From: an uncultured Eubacteriales bacterium
Lineage (GTDB): Bacteria; Bacillota; Clostridia; Lachnospirales; Anaerotignaceae
Assembly (NCBI GenBank): GCA_902406135.1
Contig: CABPCX010000075.1
Coordinates: 1-7,818, forward strand
Length of the DNA stretch: 7,818 nucleotides
Direction of reading: 5' to 3'
Both the position numbers and the translations under genes were made by a program. Below the pieces are notes generated by a model, which saw nothing but the letters and a program-made list of their open reading frames with translations, made no database searches and had not been told where the DNA came from. Shown in pieces: positions 7,470-7,818 of the stretch (its first letter is position 1; each line of letters begins with the position of its first letter).

Positions 7470-7546
7470 ACCTCTTTATATATTTACTATTGTATTTCTA
7501 CATAGTCCATCCATAATATAATAGTTTATCAGATTTATAAAGAGGT
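7470..7546 (-). repeat. 11-nt inverted repeat linking the secA promoter and secA ribosome binding site
   Basis: Minus-strand ACCTCTTTATA (7546-7536) and TATAAAGAGGT (7480-7470) are exact reverse complements separated by 55 nt. The first arm lies mainly in the spacer between the -35 and -10 of the secA promoter, and the second arm contains the secA Shine-Dalgarno AGAGGT. RNA from the proximal promoter (start near 7516) lacks the first arm, whereas RNA begun further upstream would carry both and could mask the ribosome binding site. A DNA-level role as paired protein sites is equally possible. The repeat is seen; the function is inferred. Confidence 0.5.
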
Positions 7547-7551
7547 ATCAA
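7523..7551 (-). promoter_or_regulatory. Extended -10 sigma-A promoter of secA-prfB
   Basis: On the minus strand TTGATA (7551-7546) and TAAACT (7528-7523) are spaced by 17 bp, and a TG lies one base before the -10, forming an extended -10. A run of A5T5 (7562-7553) just upstream of the -35 could act as an UP element. Start of transcription is expected near 7516, giving a leader of about 55 nt. The -10 matches four of six bases, the -35 four of six. Confidence 0.7.
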
Positions 7552-7580
7552 CAAAAATTTTTATATTAAGAAAAATTTAA

Positions 7581-7605
7581 AATAAAAAGGATGAGAATAT
7601 CTCAT
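7581..7605 (-). terminator. Weak hairpin plus T-run upstream of the secA promoter
   Basis: Minus-strand ATGAGA (7605-7600), loop TAT, TCTCAT (7596-7591), then CCTTTTTATTTT. The stem has only two G-C pairs, so termination would be inefficient; a pause site or a protein-binding palindrome is also possible. With the upstream extended -10 element it would delimit a transcript of roughly 100 nt. Confidence 0.25.
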
Positions 7606-7691
7606 ATTTATTCCAAAGGGAAAATATATGAAAAACACTGACAATTATAGCTTTAACAAAAAAATACGGTTTCAAACAAAATCCAAGGACT

Positions 7692-7700
7692 ATTATAACA
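7692..7700 (-). promoter_or_regulatory. Candidate upstream extended -10 promoter
   Basis: Minus-strand TGTTATAAT (7700-7692) is a perfect extended -10 (TGnTATAAT). No good -35 is present at normal distance, which extended -10 promoters can do without. Transcription would start near 7685 and head towards secA. It lies about 50 bp beyond the hpf terminator. In DNA this AT-rich a TATAAT can arise by chance, so confidence is moderate to low. Confidence 0.35.
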
Positions 7701-7750
7701 GCATTTTTATTAAAATCTATATTTTTAAAAAAATTATATGAATTTCGGGC

Positions 7751-7779
7751 AAAATAAAAGGAGAGGCACTGCCTCTCCT
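7751..7779 (-). terminator. Intrinsic terminator after hpf
   Basis: Minus-strand AGGAGAGGC (7779-7771), loop AGT, GCCTCTCCT (7767-7759) form a perfect 9-bp stem followed by TTTTATTTT. It begins 12 nt after the stop codon of the upstream gene and separates it from secA-prfB. Confidence 0.9.
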
Positions 7780-7791
7780 GATATTTTCTCA

Positions 7792-7818
7792 TTATTCGGG
7801 TTCAATAAGACCGAAGGA
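7792..7818 (-). CDS. hpf: C-terminal end of a probable long-form ribosome hibernation promoting factor
   Basis: The last eight codons read SFGLIEPE followed by TAA (7794-7792); the rest lies beyond the right edge. The ending GLIEPE is typical of long HPF/RaiA proteins of Firmicutes, whose C-terminal domain dimerises 70S ribosomes into 100S particles. A position directly upstream of secA-prfB agrees with the common hpf-secA-prfB order. A terminator follows 12 nt later. The name rests on a short tail plus context, so it is probable and not proven. Confidence 0.65.
   Translation of the reverse strand, partial: SFGLIEPE

Larger units (their letters stand above)
7461..7791. other. AT-rich intergenic region between hpf and secA
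   Basis: About 330 bp without a convincing gene. It holds, in the direction of transcription, the hpf terminator, an extended -10 element at 7700-7692, a small imperfect terminator-like hairpin at 7605-7581, the secA promoter, the 11-nt inverted repeat and the secA ribosome binding site (7477-7469). Possible reading frames on both strands are low-complexity and rich in Lys, Ile, Asn and Phe, as expected for random AT-rich DNA. The length and number of signals exceed what one promoter needs. Confidence 0.6.

Noticed and set aside
7577..7792. 71-codon minus-strand open frame in the hpf-secA gap
   Set aside because: It begins in the stop region of hpf, runs through the intrinsic terminator stem, lacks a proper ribosome binding site and encodes Phe/Ile/Lys-rich low-complexity sequence.

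Overview
The window looks like chromosomal core sequence from a low-to-moderate-GC Firmicute, most likely a clostridium and perhaps a Lachnospiraceae member. That placement is inferred from a WalRK-type two-component pair, a gene order ending in hpf then secA-prfB, strong GGAGG-type ribosome binding sites, sigma-A-type promoters and very AT-rich intergenic DNA. No database search was possible. Every gene runs on the minus strand, so transcription goes from high to low coordinates. No mobile element, CRISPR array, tRNA or rRNA was seen.

Layout in the direction of transcription: (1) the last nine codons (eight residues plus stop) of what is probably the long ribosome hibernation factor gene hpf, closed by a clean intrinsic terminator; (2) a ~330-bp AT-rich gap with a good extended -10 promoter for secA, a second promoter-like element further upstream, and an 11-nt inverted repeat whose one arm is the secA ribosome binding site; (3) secA, then prfB 33 nt later, ended by a strong terminator right after the prfB stop; (4) an RluA-family pseudouridine synthase gene starting only 13 nt beyond that terminator's T-run; (5) a sigma-A promoter followed by walR and walK, 10 nt apart, with walK using TTG; (6) a 127-nt leader between walK and the first codon of the next gene.

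The genes cover essential functions: ribosome hibernation, Sec-dependent export (SecA), termination at UGA/UAA (RF2), rRNA or tRNA pseudouridylation, and envelope-stress/cell-wall signalling (WalK sensing, WalR output). RF2 is encoded by one uninterrupted frame, without the classic autoregulatory frameshift.

The most striking non-coding element is just downstream of walK: four hexamers sharing a TTAC core (seen on the plus strand) in exact 11-bp phase. On the coding strand the last two form a textbook WalR box (TGTAAT-N5-TGTAAC). The array ends 10 bp upstream of a perfect TATAAT and is followed by a hairpin that can cover the next gene's Shine-Dalgarno. This looks like a WalR-type (OmpR-family) activated promoter with extra translational control. 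The rest of the window is conventional; I see no wholly new system, but the regulatory regions deserve attention.
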